From: Beverwykella pulmonaria
Taxonomy: Eukaryota > Ascomycota > Dothideomycetes > Pleosporales > Melanommataceae
Length of the DNA: 64,000 bases
Reading direction: 5' to 3'
NCBI GenBank assembly: GCA_001599595.1
Contig: BCHH01000004.1
Location: 317,905-381,904, forward strand
A program made the position numbers and the translations under genes. Shown here in pieces: positions 1 through 12,000 of this stretch; the stretch's first letter is position 1, and every line of letters starts with the position of its first letter. The notes under the pieces were generated by a model. It had not been told where the DNA came from. It made no database searches and was given only the letters and a program-made list of their open reading frames with translations.

Positions 1-2
1 AT

Positions 3-359
3 CTGCCGACGCTGGCGCGTTTAACACATTGTGGCCTCGTGCAACGATTCCAGCATCTTTATACCCAGTCTCATCATACCATATATTTTTGAACGAGTGT
101 CTTGACGCTTGAAAAAATTCCCGGAGTCCGGCAATTGCTATCTTTACGCCGACTAGTAGTAGATAATTTGGTGGTATCTGAGCAGTCAGAGAACAACCTG
201 TGGCGCTATCTGTCAGGTGCTTCTCTCATGCAAGAGTTTTGTCTAATAGCAAATTACCATTTCTCTCATATTGTGGCCTTGATTCTGTCAGCAATCCGGG
301 AACTTCAGTCATTAACCTTGGATTCTGATAGCGATCATAGTGTGGTCTCCACTCGATGA
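3..359 (+). pseudogene. Possible leucine-rich (F-box/LRR-like) gene fragment
   Basis: Reading the plus strand from position 3 gives leucine-rich text that stops and then resumes as an 85-codon open stretch (102-359) with no ATG at its head. Regularly spaced Leu residues (QLLSLRRLVV, LQSLTL) resemble the leucine-rich repeat part of fungal F-box proteins. More Leu-rich residues follow the stop at 357-359. There is no complete gene, and the fragment may run off the window's left edge. Family assignment is a weak inference from composition; a chance open frame is equally possible. Confidence 0.2.
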
Positions 360-672
360 ACACGCCTGCATTGGACCAATGTACTATCCTATGCTGTTCG
401 ACTCCTTACTGGACCACAAGTACTTATTAGAGCATGTTGAGATTACTAGTGTTCTCGATACTTTTGCGTTCAAAGATTTCGTACTGCTTCTATATGTATA
501 GGGTCAAGCATTAGAGTATGATGAGCCAACATCACCGCAACTTGAAGGGTCTCGCACACTTTGTTACCAAATTTGGAGCTGTTTCCCCTTATGTCATGGA
601 ACTTGTCGTATTTTATGGGCGCTTTTGTGAACATGTAAATATTGATGCTGGAAGATACGTTTCTTGGAGAGA

Positions 673-1155
673 TTAAAACAAAGTCGCTTTGGCAGATGTA
701 AAATTGTATAGGCGCTGGAGAAACATGCGCAGTATTGTCGAACACAATCGCCGTGCTTGATTGGAAATATCCTCGATGGAAGACCTAAAGTATTTGATTT
801 GATTCTCCAGTCGATTAAATTCCTCATTAACTCGAAAGTATAGCACGTCCCGCTCTTCCGGGACTTTCTTCACAAGCAGGTAGAACAAATCTTGCTGTTT
901 GCGAAGGCGCTCAATGACCCCGAGAATGAACGTCAATTGTAACTTGTCTCGGTCAAGGTTTCTCATAGTAAGGTGAAGTCGTCTCACATTAATCGTATTC
1001 ACTTTATTCTTCTTACCTTTCGATTGGTCGTGTACCTTTTCTCCTTCGAATCTCAAGAGGTTCATCATCCAATTCCGACCAGCGTTCGGCTTGCTTTGAC
1101 GCACAGTTACGTTTGCCATGTTGGGGAGGGCCTCGCCATGGAATCTTAAATTCAT
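673..1155 (-). pseudogene. Fragment of a helical, CorA-like fungal protein
   Basis: A 160-codon minus-strand frame starts at a true ATG (1153-1155). It is rich in charged amphipathic helix, with the stretch MRNLDRDKLQLTFILGVIER and then VLYFRVNEEFNRLENQI followed by SSIEDISNQARR. That layout resembles the long cytoplasmic helices of fungal CorA-like transporter domains. The membrane segments and the GMN signature that should follow are absent: after about residue 140 the frame turns to unrelated sequence and ends. I therefore read it as a truncated relic or an unresolved exon, not a working transporter. The assignment is by eye and needs a profile search. Confidence 0.3.
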
Positions 1156-2740
1156 ACCTTAGGTTTTGCGCGTGCAAACATCATTCTACTCCATCATATG
1201 GAGAAATCGCCGCCCTCTGAGGATTCGCAGAAACTGTACTTCTTTTGCAAGAATGGGAAGAAATGTTCTTGACAAGAAGTTACCGTGGGAAAGGCACTGC
1301 AAGGAAAAATGCCTTTTCAACGACATGACAATAAGGCATTTCAAAGAATATGATTATTACAAGCTATTCTGTGGGTCAACCCCCGCCGTCATTAGTCTCA
1401 ATAGTACGAGTTGTGCTGCGAGGCTGCGTGAAACGGGATGGCAGCCTAAAGCGAAGAGCATTTAAGAGAGCTTCAGCAAGGATGATCTGCTAGAAATAAC
1501 GGAGGAAGAGAAGTAAGTTCACCTATCCATACTCTGGAAGTAGGTGCTCATTTTGTATGTGCAGTATCAGGAAGAAGGGTCGACGTAAAAGAACAATTAC
1601 CATGCCGAGAGATTTTTACTCCTGTATTGAATTTTTCCCGCATGCAACAAGCTATTGCAATGAACCGTAGACAGCAAGACGTCCACTGGGAAATGTTTTG
1701 TTCTATACTTGGTTAGGCCGCCAAGCTTCTCAGGGTGTCGATCTCAACCATCAACTATCGGCAACCTCATCAAGCAATCAATTCGGCTCCGGATTGTACA
1801 ATTCTGAGATCTCGCCCACCATCACATCCACCATCCCATAATTCTCTGTCTTTGCTTGTTAGTAGATAGTTATCGCTCTTTGCGCTCGGGCGAACAGCTG
1901 GCTCACGATTGACGCACTGAGTGAGATTCAGGATCAGGTATCGACGCTCAAGAACCTGGTCAAGATAGCTGAATCTCCCTTGGTGATGTTTGACACTCAC
2001 GGCAGCTTAAGAACCTCATCAAGATAGCTGAATCCCTCTTGATGAGGATTGACGCTCACGACAGCTTAAGAACCTCATCAAGACAGTAGTCACATGAACC
2101 CACTCCGAGCCTACCCCCCCAAATGCAGCCTTGTTTTTTCCAAAAGCAACTACCATACCTTGCTCGGGCCGGTGAGTTTGTATAATTAGATGAAGATGTA
2201 AAGAATTATCGAGAAGCTCGTTATGCAAAGGTGGCATGCTCTATTGACGTTTCAATTTCCGTTTTCGCGACGCTTCAGCTGCGTTGACATTTTGTGCGAC
2301 CTCCCAATCAGCTCTCCGCGGGAACACTTCTCATCGCAACCCACTGTTTGCAGCGTCATGCATTCGCCCAATCTAATCAATCTATAAATATACTAACCCT
2401 CAGAGTCATCACATCCACACCCTCATAACGATGTCCGTCGTGTCTAATGACTAACGTCCGACTCCGTCGTCTATGAACTCTGCTGGGGCCGATCTGGCGA
2501 TCAGTCAGGGGCTAGAACTCGTATTGGCTTACCCACAACCAGCTGATTGACCAATGCCCGTTCCACGAATTTGGCTAAGCCATCATTCGGCGTGGTGACT
2601 AACGTTGATGCAGCTAGAGGAAATGAAAGTGGATATTTTGGCGGAACTGTCAACTGTCCGCTGGTTGTGGCTCTTTGCGTTAATTTGGGTTTTGCATTGG
2701 GATGCAAATAATGAGCACCTGAGCGTCAGCCACAAGGCTA
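1156..2740. other. Gene-poor stretch
   Basis: No frame here shows a start, splice sites and recognisable protein text together. The only clear structure is the tandem repeat at 1941-2085. The right-hand end presumably contains the promoter of the chitosanase gene. Confidence 0.5.
1941..2085. repeat. Tandem repeat, period about 59-60 bases, about 2.4 copies
   Basis: The block 'agaacctcatcaagatagct' recurs with starts near 1950, 2010 and 2070 (the first copy has 'ctggt' for 'ctcat'). The copies are linked by 'gacgctcac' / 'gacactcac' segments. The copies have drifted and are non-coding. Confidence 0.75.
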
Positions 2741-2748
2741 CGGATCCA

Positions 2749-2753
2749 TATAA
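2749..2753 (+). promoter_or_regulatory. Candidate TATA box of the chitosanase gene
   Basis: The motif 'catataag' lies about 120 bases upstream of the ATG at 2870, a usual distance for a filamentous-fungal gene with a short 5' UTR. Confidence 0.4.
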
Positions 2754-2869
2754 GTGAGTGCGAAGGAGAGGTGAGAAATAAAACATCGCACCACAGCTTC
2801 CAACATTTTCACCAGTCAACTTCTTCCTTTCGTAGTCATTTCTGTTCTTGCATTCATTCAATAACCAAT

Positions 2870-3702
2870 ATGCGCGCCTCAGCCTCATTCGTCATTCTGC
2901 TAGCCAGCCTCGCGACAGCGCGCAAGATCCCAAAGAATGTCAAATCTTTTTATGACTCGCATATTGTATGCATCCCTCGCTTGCAGCAAATTTTCTTCCA
3001 TTTGCGACTACTAACAAAGTGTAGAACGGCAAATGCCCCAACCCCATCTCCATCGGCTACAATTCTGGCCAAGGCATAGCCGACACTGTGTACTGCAAAG
3101 ATAACGCCAGTGGTGCCATCTACCTCAAAGACAACAAAAATGGCTATGCAGATGTAGACATCGATTGTGACGGTCTGAATTCCAATAAGGGCGACTGTGC
3201 CAACGACGGCTCAGGCCAGAGCCAGACAGCATTCAAAGATTCGGTCCAGAAATTCGGCATTAAGGACCTGGACTCCCACATTCACACCTACGTCGTGCTT
3301 GGAAACGACAATTCTAAAGAGGAAGGCGATGGCGGCAAATCGTTCGACCCCCGGTCCGTTGGTATCAAGCCTCTTTCTGTCGTCGCTGTTGTCTGTGGCG
3401 ACAAGCTCTTATATGCTGTGTGGGGCGATGTCAATGGCGGAAAGGTCACGGGCGAGGCTAGCTTGAGTCTTGGAAAGATGTGCTTTCCCAAGGAGCAGAT
3501 CACCGGAAACTCAGGCCATGAGGGCCATGATGTTTTGTACATTGCTTTTCCGGGTGATAAGGCGCTGGCTGGTTCTAAGGCTCTCTGGAAGGCTAAATCG
3601 AGCACGGAATTTGAGGCTAGCTTGGCGAGTGTGGGTGATGCGCTTGTGGCGAAGCTGGGAGCTGGAGGCGCGAAGAGCAGGATCATGAAGGGCAAGTTGT
3701 GA
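2870..3702 (+). CDS. Secreted GH75 endo-chitosanase
   Basis: Two exons, 2870-2965 and 3025-3702, give 257 residues. The 59-base intron runs from 'gtatgc' to 'gtgtag' with branch site 'actaac', phase 0. Residues 1-17 form a signal peptide (MRASASFVILLASLATA). The mature part carries GH75 hallmarks: an acidic strand VDIDCDG, then a segment HIHTYVVLGN, the strongly conserved PLSVVAVVCGDKLLYAVWGD, GEASLSLGKMCFP, and near the end HDVLYIAF. The Asp of the DIDCDG strand and the Glu of GEASL fit the acidic catalytic pair known for this family. The enzyme should hydrolyse beta-1,4 bonds in chitosan outside the cell, for nutrition or wall remodelling. The length is normal for the family. It is a stand-alone gene; its neighbours show no functional link. 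Confidence 0.92.
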
Positions 3703-4031
3703 GTTACTGGAAGATATGAGAGTGGGGACCTGTAGTAATTTATGAAAAAATTACAGGAGTTAACGTGCACAATCGATGTACAAGCCTTTCCCTCTCTGCA
3801 AGGGTTTCAGTTCATCGTTTTCTTTCCAAGTCTTTCTCCATTGAGTCCATTCATGTGTCGGCCCGTGGGTCACATGATGGGTCACCTCTATGTTTGCTTT
3901 CACTATCTTGGCAGGTTCCTAGCGGGCCTGATAAGACTATAGATATTTCTTCGGTAGCTCCTCTATAGAATCAATATACCACAAACATCAATCTCTCTAT
4001 CAACTTCGTCACGTCACGACAAGATGCATAT
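3703..4031. other. Intergenic, convergent gene ends
   Basis: This is the space between the 3' end of the chitosanase and the 3' end of the next minus-strand gene. It must hold both terminators; no other feature is seen. Confidence 0.5.
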
Positions 4032-5461
4032 TTACTTGTCACCCTTAGCTATCGCGAGCGCATGATCCATCTCCTCCTGCGTCGGCATATTGACGATCAT
4101 CATGTACAGCACATCTTGAGTAAGTAGTCGTCCAATCAACGTCTGTTTCGGTTTTCTCTTCTCCTCCTCAGTAAGTGGGGCAAGACCTCGTCTCTGTCTT
4201 CGCTTATCCCTTATTCGCAGCCGTCTCTCTCTTTGTCTCTTGCTCAAATCAATCGCTCCCCCAGTCAAGAGCGCACTGATCGAGCCGCTATTTGCAGGGT
4301 GGTTAGGGTCGCTGTAACGGGAGGCGAACTTCTTTTCTTGAGGAACGTTGAGCTTTGAAGTTGGGTGTTGGTATGCCTGCAACTTTGTCAGAATGCTTCA
4401 CTCGAAAACTATTGGTAAGAATTCTTACATATTTTGCCGCACTTCTCCGATCCATATATTCAGCCACAAACTGTGAACTGCTCTTGAATGTGTTAGTCTC
4501 CTGTTCCATAGCTGCTTCAAGCGCTGGGTACACTAGCGGAGCAGCCTCGGGTAACTCCAGCTCGCTCTTGGACTTCCCGCTCGTCAACTTTAACATCTTC
4601 ATCTGCTCTTTAAACTTGGAGTCGGACGGTGTGATGGTTTTGGAGATTATGCCGGCTGTCATGACCGGCTCGCCAGACGACTGCGCATCGGGCTTGTATG
4701 TCATGAGCATGCAGAACAGCCCATGGGGCCGGAACAGCTTCTCGTTCATCTGGTCGAGATAAGTGTTTGTGCGATGCCGCGATTGCAGTTCTTGCGCTGT
4801 GCCGACAGCTACTTGGACGCTGATCGTTACAGCCATGATGATGGGTTCGGGGACCATGCCGACGATCATTGCAGCTCCGTTGATGACAGTGAGATATTGG
4901 CTTGCCTAGTTTTATGTCAGACTCCAGTTACCAAAATATATATTGTGGAGGTAATAGGCATACATGAGTACTTTTATCAAACCCATCAAGGAACTCGAGG
5001 AATGTCGTCTGATCAATTCCACAACCCGCCAGCATCGGTGCATACGCCCTCACAAATCCACGTCCTTTATTCCGGGGCCGCTTTTGAGGCAAAACCACGG
5101 GTGCAGCCAGTTTTCCAATGGGCGGCGAATAAGCGGGCGGTGGAGCGGGGTGATGCGCAACGAAACTATCCACGAGCTCATCCACCGTATAATCTGGTAG
5201 TGCTTCGCCCTCGGCTTCATATCTCTTTTCTGCCTCTCCTTCCTTCGAAGATTGATGCTCGGCTGACTCGGCTGCTTCATCGAGACGCCACGCGATCTCA
5301 TCGTCCTCTAGATCGCTGTCGGTTCCATCGTCTTCGGGTTGGGGCTGTGGATGTTCGGTCTCAGATTTTTTGTCTTTGGCTCCCTTCCTCTCTTTGTGAT
5401 GCGCGATAGCTTCGTTGACCAGGCCGACACCGGCGCCAATACCTTTCACGATTCTGTTCAT
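4032..5461 (-). CDS. Conserved fungal protein of unknown function
   Basis: Three exons on the minus strand, 5461-4964, 4905-4429 and 4376-4032, joined in phase 0 by introns of 58 and 52 bases ('gtatgc...actag' and 'gtaaga...ttgcag'), give 439 residues. The start MNRIVKGIGAGVGL is the first ATG of a continuous coding frame. The N-terminal third is glycine-rich and then acidic and disordered (about 20-110), followed by a Pro-rich patch (HPAPPPAYSPP). A conserved core begins at FVRAYAPMLAGCGID and runs through FLEFLDGFDKS, a hydrophobic stretch (AAMIVGMVPEP, VAVGTAQELQSRHRTNTYL) and LFRPHGLFCMLMTYKPD. The tail is basic (KRQRERRLRIRDKRRQRRG). I recognise this arrangement from many ascomycete proteins annotated only as hypothetical; no biochemical role is known to me. 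The hydrophobic core could contact membranes. Confidence 0.85.
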
Positions 5462-6838
5462 AACGAGATTTGTAACGGGCAAGTAGATGATAGAAGAACC
5501 CAGATCATAAAGAAAGGCAGAGCTTCTTATATATAAAGTCCCTAGCACCAGGCACTGCCTCCGAATGAAAGCTAGTAGTGTTACACTGCCCCGCCAGCTA
5601 GATCTGTGACAAGTTGGCCCGAACCAACCACCATGCGGAGATGCAGATCCCCTCCCGATACAGTAAGCTTCATACAAGGACAAACTCGGTAAGCTCTGCG
5701 AGTCAACCAATCAGAGTGATAGACTTTTGTGATTCTGAATAGGCGACTAAATCTTCCATTGTATACATAGCAAATTGTGAACGTCTTATGTATCAATTGA
5801 ATTATGAATGTTCAAAGTCAAGTAGCAATGCTGAGAGCGAATGGGGTCGCCATATATTAGGTGTAACCGACCAAGACTTATACAATAGCTGACCCTAGAA
5901 GTGCAGATAATCACTACAATTTCAATTCGTCTTTGCGAATTTATCTATTTGCTAGGAAATATTTAAACAAGTAGTCGCCGACGAATCCAGCATTAGTGCG
6001 TATTTTAAGATGTGTTCACGGCCCTTTTTAAGTGTCACATATATTGTGTTATAAGCCGGAGAACACGAGACAGCACGTTAATTTGGAGAAAGAGCAATGT
6101 TTCCTTCCAGAAGCGCCATCTGCTTTTCACAGGATTTTATGCTCTTCCTGAAATGACTTTCATACTTCAAATTTTAATATTTAGGAATCAAAAACGATTT
6201 TTTCACAACAAATTGCGAATCGCTGCCTTCCAATTTTATTTAATTTAGTCTTAAAATTATACTACATCGTTGAAATAATCAGTAAAAATTGATCACTGCG
6301 CTAAGAAGGATACATTTTCATTCACTGTCTTCAATATGGTGTGAGACGCAAATCGACTTGGGGCTAAATCCTATTCCGTCATCGTTTCTAGCCCCAGAAT
6401 CCTTCGATCGGCATCCAATCTAAATGCATCACAACAAAGGAGCCTGAAACACAGTCAAGATCTCTTGCCTGCCGTTTCCGCCCCGGTCCTCCTTCAAATC
6501 CATATGTTGATCTTCATCGGCATTCGTTGATTGTGCATTCGTGACCCTGGAGAGCAAAAAGTGGGGTAAGGATAGCAAATCGGACTTCATGCAACATTAA
6601 CTCGGAAATTACGCTTTAGAAACACTTGCCTAATTGACTTTACCTTCCATTTGTGTGAGGCTTAGTACCCATCGACTTGATACTTAAGTTAGCGCTCGTT
6701 TGGCCAGTCTTGAATTGCAGTCGTGCATTTTGCATAATGCTTGTCGTTTCGCCAATAATCTGGCCTTTTAACTATCATTTCTTCCCATGACAGTCTCCAA
6801 TTAGCCGTGGTTTCTTCCGTTCTTAAGACCTAGTTAAA
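5462..6838. other. AT-rich intergenic region
   Basis: About 1.4 kb without convincing coding frames. It is A+T-rich, especially 5900-6300, where short frames are low-complexity Phe/Ile/Lys text. It presumably holds the promoters of the divergent flanking genes. Confidence 0.5.
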
Positions 6839-8389
6839 ATGAAAGAAATAATCGCAATCGCGACTTTAGCGCTTTCGGTATCGAACTCCAATGACTCTTG
6901 ATCTCAAACATAAACTTACCTCTTCAAGATCAGTCATGCTTCTCCTCTCCAGAAACGAGCGTCAGACTACATTTCTTCATGTGGAGAATCCTGGATGCCT
7001 GTGAACGATGTTCTCACCAACCACCAGCAAATTCCGCACGTGGGCTACAATACCGCAGTAGATGGTTTCTGCACAAAGGCTGGCGGACAAACGTTGGGAG
7101 CAAAGAAATATCTATCCATGGCCGCAAGGGTCTGGTTAGATTACGGAGAGAGCCCAGAGACTACTGGTAACAATGGGTATCTTTACTTTGAGATCCATAA
7201 TAAACTGGACAGTGATCATGATGTAGATAGTAAGTGTCAGGTTTTGTGCTGCGGTGTGTTCTTTCTAACATTCCGAACAAGCCGAGAAATGCAAGGAGTA
7301 TCTGAAGAACATCTCACAAGAGAACAGCAAATGCTATGGGAAAGACCATGGGGACACAAAAGGAGGAACTTGGCAAGTAGGCAGCGACGACGTTTCCTAC
7401 CACGCCATTGCGAACAAGATCCCACCGACCTTCGACTCCGTGGACAAGACAGTAATAATGAATGGGCCTATTGGACCGCTAGGCGACAGCGGCAAGGGAA
7501 ACACTCTAGTCCCTTTCCCCACCTACGCGTTTAACGACATTGTTCCAGTGGGATGCCATAGCCACAATGACTACGAGCGCGACACTGCGCTCTACTCCGC
7601 GTTAAGCGCTGGATGCATCAGCATAGAAGCAGACGTTTATCCTCACGGCGACAAGCTTGTTGTCGGTCACACGGATCCTGGCTCTGGTGGACAAACGATC
7701 CAGGATCTGTACCTCAACCCAATAAAGTCTTTGGTTGACGAAAGAAAAGCGGTGTTCCCTAAAGTTCCGAGCCAGGGCCTGTATTTACTTGTCGACTTCA
7801 AGGGCAATGGAGACGAGACATGGGGCCTTCTCGTCAAGGCCCTGGAGCCGCTCCGAACGGCAGGCTACTTGAGCCATTGGGACAGCGGATTCAAGCAAGG
7901 CCTTGTCACTGTTATAGCCAGCGGCAACGCTATCATAGACGGCGATTTACCAGAACCCATCAGCAATGCGAACGATGATGCGGCGAATCCAGGTCGTGCG
8001 CTTTTCGTTGACGCGAGAGTAAATAAGGATATGTCGAAGTTTGACACTTCTAACGCATTTTATGCGAGTGCGAATTTCAAGGACGCAGTTCAGGGGTCAG
8101 GAGGCGCAATTTCTGGGGCCAATCTGCAGAAGATGAGGGATCAGGTGAATGCTGCTCATGCTAAAGGGTTCAAGGTCCGATATTGTATGTTGGGTGCGCA
8201 GAAAACTTCGGACTTGGACTAACTACTTTCAGGGGAGATTCCTGGTTTAGATCAGTGGCAGCAGTTGATTGATGAAGGTGTTGACAGGATAAATGTAAGT
8301 CGTATTTGATGGCGGTTTAATGGTTTCATCTAATAGTTATCTAGGTAGATGATCTGCAGAACGTTGCGTCATTGGATTGGAAATTATGA
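6839..8389 (+). CDS. Secreted AIM6-like PLC/GDPD-fold phosphodiesterase with extra N-terminal Cys domain
   Basis: Five exons, 6839-6877, 6953-7229, 7282-8184, 8233-8294 and 8345-8389, give 441 residues. All introns are GT-AG, 48 to 75 bases, and three show CTAAC-like branch sites. Exon 1 encodes only a signal peptide (MKEIIAIATLALS). Residues about 14-160 form a domain with four Cys (SCGESW, DGFCTKAGG, EKCKEYL, NSKCYG) that I cannot name. Residues about 185-441 match the fungal AIM6 family (altered inheritance of mitochondria 6), a PLC-like TIM-barrel: CHSHNDYERD (His198, His200), SIEADVY (Glu221, Asp223), LVVGHTDP (His235), YLLVDFKG, ALFVDAR, FKVRYWEIPG, and RINVDDL at the end. Those His, Glu and Asp positions match the catalytic set of GDPD/sphingomyelinase-D-type enzymes, so phosphodiester cleavage of a lipid head group is likely; the substrate is unknown. 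Yeast AIM6 lacks this N-terminal part. Confidence 0.85.
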
Positions 8390-8547
8390 GGTGAAACGCG
8401 AAATATATCTTCCATGGAAGAGTTGTCTGCATCGAATAGCACGTATTGTAAGAAAGAAAGAATGAAGTGTGTAGCCCGAGTTACTGTATATGTGCATATT
8501 GTAGCTTTCGCTCGCAGCACCAAAGTAAAAACCCTTTTGTGCCAACC

Positions 8548-9063
8548 CTAGAAGACGAGGGAAAGTAGTAAGACCATGATAATGGCACTCATCCACCACC
8601 TGTCAAGCACAAACTTCGCATCGAACCACCAGGCTATTGCGTAGATCCCACCCATCAACGCGACCCCCATCAGCCAGCCAGCCAATGCTGGGGTAAGACC
8701 CTGCGAGTTTGCGGGTTTTTGAGAACGAGCCTGTGGGTTTCCGGGCTTCGAGTGGAGGCGAGAAGACAGCCTCGGCGTGTATGGCACATATTTTGGTTGG
8801 TATGAGCTAGGGCTTGTTTGGCGACTTATCGTACTCGTTGGCGTCTTCAGAACTTTGGGCGAGGAAACAATTGGTGAGTTTCGCTGCGGGGCGCCTTTGG
8901 ATAGAGATGTCTTCTTTTGTGTGGATATGCAGCACGAGGGAACTCGTGACTGGACAAATGCCCAGGGAAGGCCCTGCACAGACGGGCGTGAGGAGAGGCG
9001 GCAGAGGCTAGATATCAGGTTTGGTTGGTACAATGAACGATTCGTGAGGATATGAAGAGACAT
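8548..9063 (-). CDS. Small, probably mitochondrial, membrane protein
   Basis: Single exon, 171 residues, from a true ATG at 9061-9063. The first 50 residues are rich in Ser, Arg, Leu and Gln and lack acids, which fits a mitochondrial targeting sequence. A Ser/Pro/Lys-rich linker (about 50-123) follows. Two hydrophobic helices come last: TPALAGWLMGVALMGGIYAI at about 124-143 and WMSAIIMVLLLSLVF at the very C-terminus. I do not recognise the family; it could be a fungal-specific inner-membrane protein. Its stop is 158 bases from the stop of the convergent phosphodiesterase gene. The biased but protein-like composition and clean start favour a real gene, though chance is not excluded. Confidence 0.6.
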   Translation of the reverse strand: MSLHILTNRSLYQPNLISSLCRLSSRPSVQGLPWAFVQSRVPSCCISTQKKTSLSKGAPQRNSPIVSSPKVLKTPTSTISRQTSPSSYQPKYVPYTPRLSSRLHSKPGNPQARSQKPANSQGLTPALAGWLMGVALMGGIYAIAWWFDAKFVLDRWWMSAIIMVLLLSLVF

Positions 9064-12000
9064 GTCGCGTGAGCCGATAAACGTGACCTGTGGAAGGCGA
9101 TGTTATATGCACGGGATATCCAAGTGATATATCGATCAATTGATCGGGATGGCCGAGATGGAGTAGGATGCAAGTGTGGAGTGGTTGCACGTTGAAGTGA
9201 CGAACGGGTTTTGAGCACTAAGCGCGAATTGAGAGCTAGAGGCGCACGGACGCTAGTGATCTCGTCTTATGTAAGTGAGGTCTAACTCTTTCACATGTCT
9301 GCATGCTTGGATACTATGCAAGACGAGAGTCTCATGTAAGGGAAGGCCGGCGGAGAAAGGATTCATGGTCCTCTTAAGGGCGGGCGGCGGTTTATGCTGA
9401 CAAAGCAATAAACGGGCGGAATGCGACTGTGATCACGTGACCATGGCGGACGAAAACCATAGTTCCAAGGGGTAATTCTGCTCACCAGCACTGAGTCGGA
9501 ACAATGGATGCGACGGTGGGATCATGGATGATACCATTATTTACTACAATCAACCCACATTGACCTTATCTCCCCTCCAACATGGTTAACAAACGTGTAC
9601 CTGACCTCATCTCCATTGCTCTTAGCTGCTTCTATAAACTTTGACATTATCAATGGGGCACTTTTAAATGCCCTCTAGTACAGAGCCATCAATTTCAAGT
9701 CAACAACCCTATCCTCTCAGCAGCCCCTAAAGTCGACACCGTTCAAGTCCTGAATACTAGTGCAACAAATATCTAGCACGTCTTTAAGGGTAGAAACCTG
9801 GATAGTGTGGATGGTGCTTACATGGTTGGGATCAAAGGTGATTTCCTTTTTACTCTGGCTGGCTCCGCTTGAACTGTCCTCTTGGCTCTTGTCATCCCCT
9901 CCAAATAGTTTCCCGATTATAACCAGAAGACAGAGGAGAAGGCGAGGACTTTCTAGGCTTCATCGTTACAATAGAACGATCTAAGGATCTAGCAATTGGA
10001 GAGCATAGCAAAGAAAAGACTCTATCACAGAGAGTTTAGACAGCACCCTATAGGCTAAAATTAATAGACAGAGACTGTAACCCTCGCAGACAAGAAATGA
10101 GCATGTACAAGATCGACTAAATTAAATGGTATTATTCTATGACCCTCCTTGCTTACTGTAGAAAAGACTTTATATAGGAGTAGAGCTGTTAGTATGCTCT
10201 TAGCCATCGATTCCCTCTAGTACTACCACTTGCAGTACCTCTTAATATCATGATGAGAAGAGGCAGTGAATCGTCGGGTAGGTAAAAGTGTATATCAAGA
10301 CCGTGAAAGCTGTGAAGAGCTGACTGCTCTCACGACGACTATATAACCATGAAAGGGATCTAGCTAGAATAGGACATATGGTAGAACACGCGAGACACGT
10401 GACACTTCATGCAGGAATTAACAGTGTGTAGTACGCAGCAAAGTTCTCATTATTTCATTGTTAAGCCCGCCCTTCTCAGCCACAAAGGCTTTCTTAAATT
10501 TTTACGAGATTTTCTGTGTTCTCAAACTTTAATGCTTGAAACTTTAACACACGGTGCCCATCAGAACCTGTGCAGTGAATGCAAGCCCAAGACAACATCC
10601 AGAAGAAGTCAACGAAATAATGAAGGGGATCTAAAGCTCTAAATGCACTTAATAGCCTCTCTGACTCACCTCGCCGACTGCTCTTCCCGAGACCTTTAAA
10701 CTTCCTGGAATGAGCCACCCTTGTGAGCGTTGCCCAAATCACATCCTTAACACCCCAGGCGCGTTATGGTGTTGTCCAACAGTGATTTAGGAGGCAATAG
10801 TCATAGGAGAGAACGAAATGGAAGGTTGACTGGTCCGCAGCTCTGTAAGATGGCGACTTGGATTGGAAGTTTTGCTTTATGCTGCCCATTGCGGCTAAGA
10901 TGGTGCGCTCAGACAGACAACGTTACTAGTTCGCGACGCAATTTGTCCGGGGAGTGAGTCATCCTCTTTATGCCGTCTTTTTCTGGGGCTGGAGCTGCGC
11001 GGGAGGTTGCCGTTAACATCATGATTAACCGCTCTCCTCCTCGTAATCTAGTCCAGGCGATCTTGGGAACTATCACAAGCAGTGACGGTCCTCACTAGCC
11101 CTAGTCTACAACCACAATGTCAAGAATCGCTGCCATTGCCATTGCTAGATGAGTATATCTTTCGAAGTACCGGTGACAGCGCTCGATCCATTTATACCAG
11201 TACCTTGGAAGACGCCCATAGAAGACGTCATATAGAAGACGCCACATAGAAGGCGCCACATGTTTGATAATCACCTCGGAGAGTACAGTAGTTCCAAAAC
11301 ATTCTGAATGGATGCACTTTATCCTAACCTCGGCTCCTAAAGGGTTTAGGAACTCGGTTTAGTTTGACAGACCGGAGCAAGGGCGAGATTTGGGGGTTGA
11401 GCAGATTTTGCAAACGCTCGGTGCGGGTATCGAGACGGCGAAAGTGGTTGGTCAATTTTGTTCTGGTATGCGCACACGGCTGATAGTGGAGAACCGACGG
11501 AGAGGAGGACGCTGCTGTGAAACAAGGAGGATGGTCGCGCGGCGGGTGCAGTTGTTGGGACATGATCGAAATCGCCAGTGGTCCCGCTCATCAAATGGGG
11601 GTGACAGGTTTGGAAGAGTCAATTTGTTCGTGCCCTGAGATGGATCAGGAGGCTCAGGAGTCAGTCATCTTCTTGCACCAATAAACACAGCTCACACCAG
11701 CTTTAAATAACAACACTGTCAAGGTCTAGGATGCAAGCAGTAGCAAGTGCCCACACACGATCAAGGGTCATAACAGTTGGGGCTAGGTTAGTAGCCTTCA
11801 CATATAATTGGAGAGGACTCGCGTCGGCGTTGACTGCTATTACTCGACATCGTGCTTTCGAACGTTCATGGGTTACTGGCTTCGCTCCGTTCATGTCCTT
11901 ATTGGCTGTTGCACAGAGCCATGACAATCCGTTCCTCCCGAGTTCGCGCAACCGTGCAACCAGACTGGTCAGGAATAAAGGTGGCTTAATAGTTTAATGG

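Noticed and set aside
3288..3770. 160-codon minus-strand frame over the chitosanase
   Set aside because: Complement of GH75 coding sequence with Pro/Ser-rich shadow composition.
4723..5409. 228-codon plus-strand frame
   Set aside because: Antisense shadow of the conserved minus-strand gene at 4032-5461, whose exons join cleanly; the frame has no start context or family resemblance.
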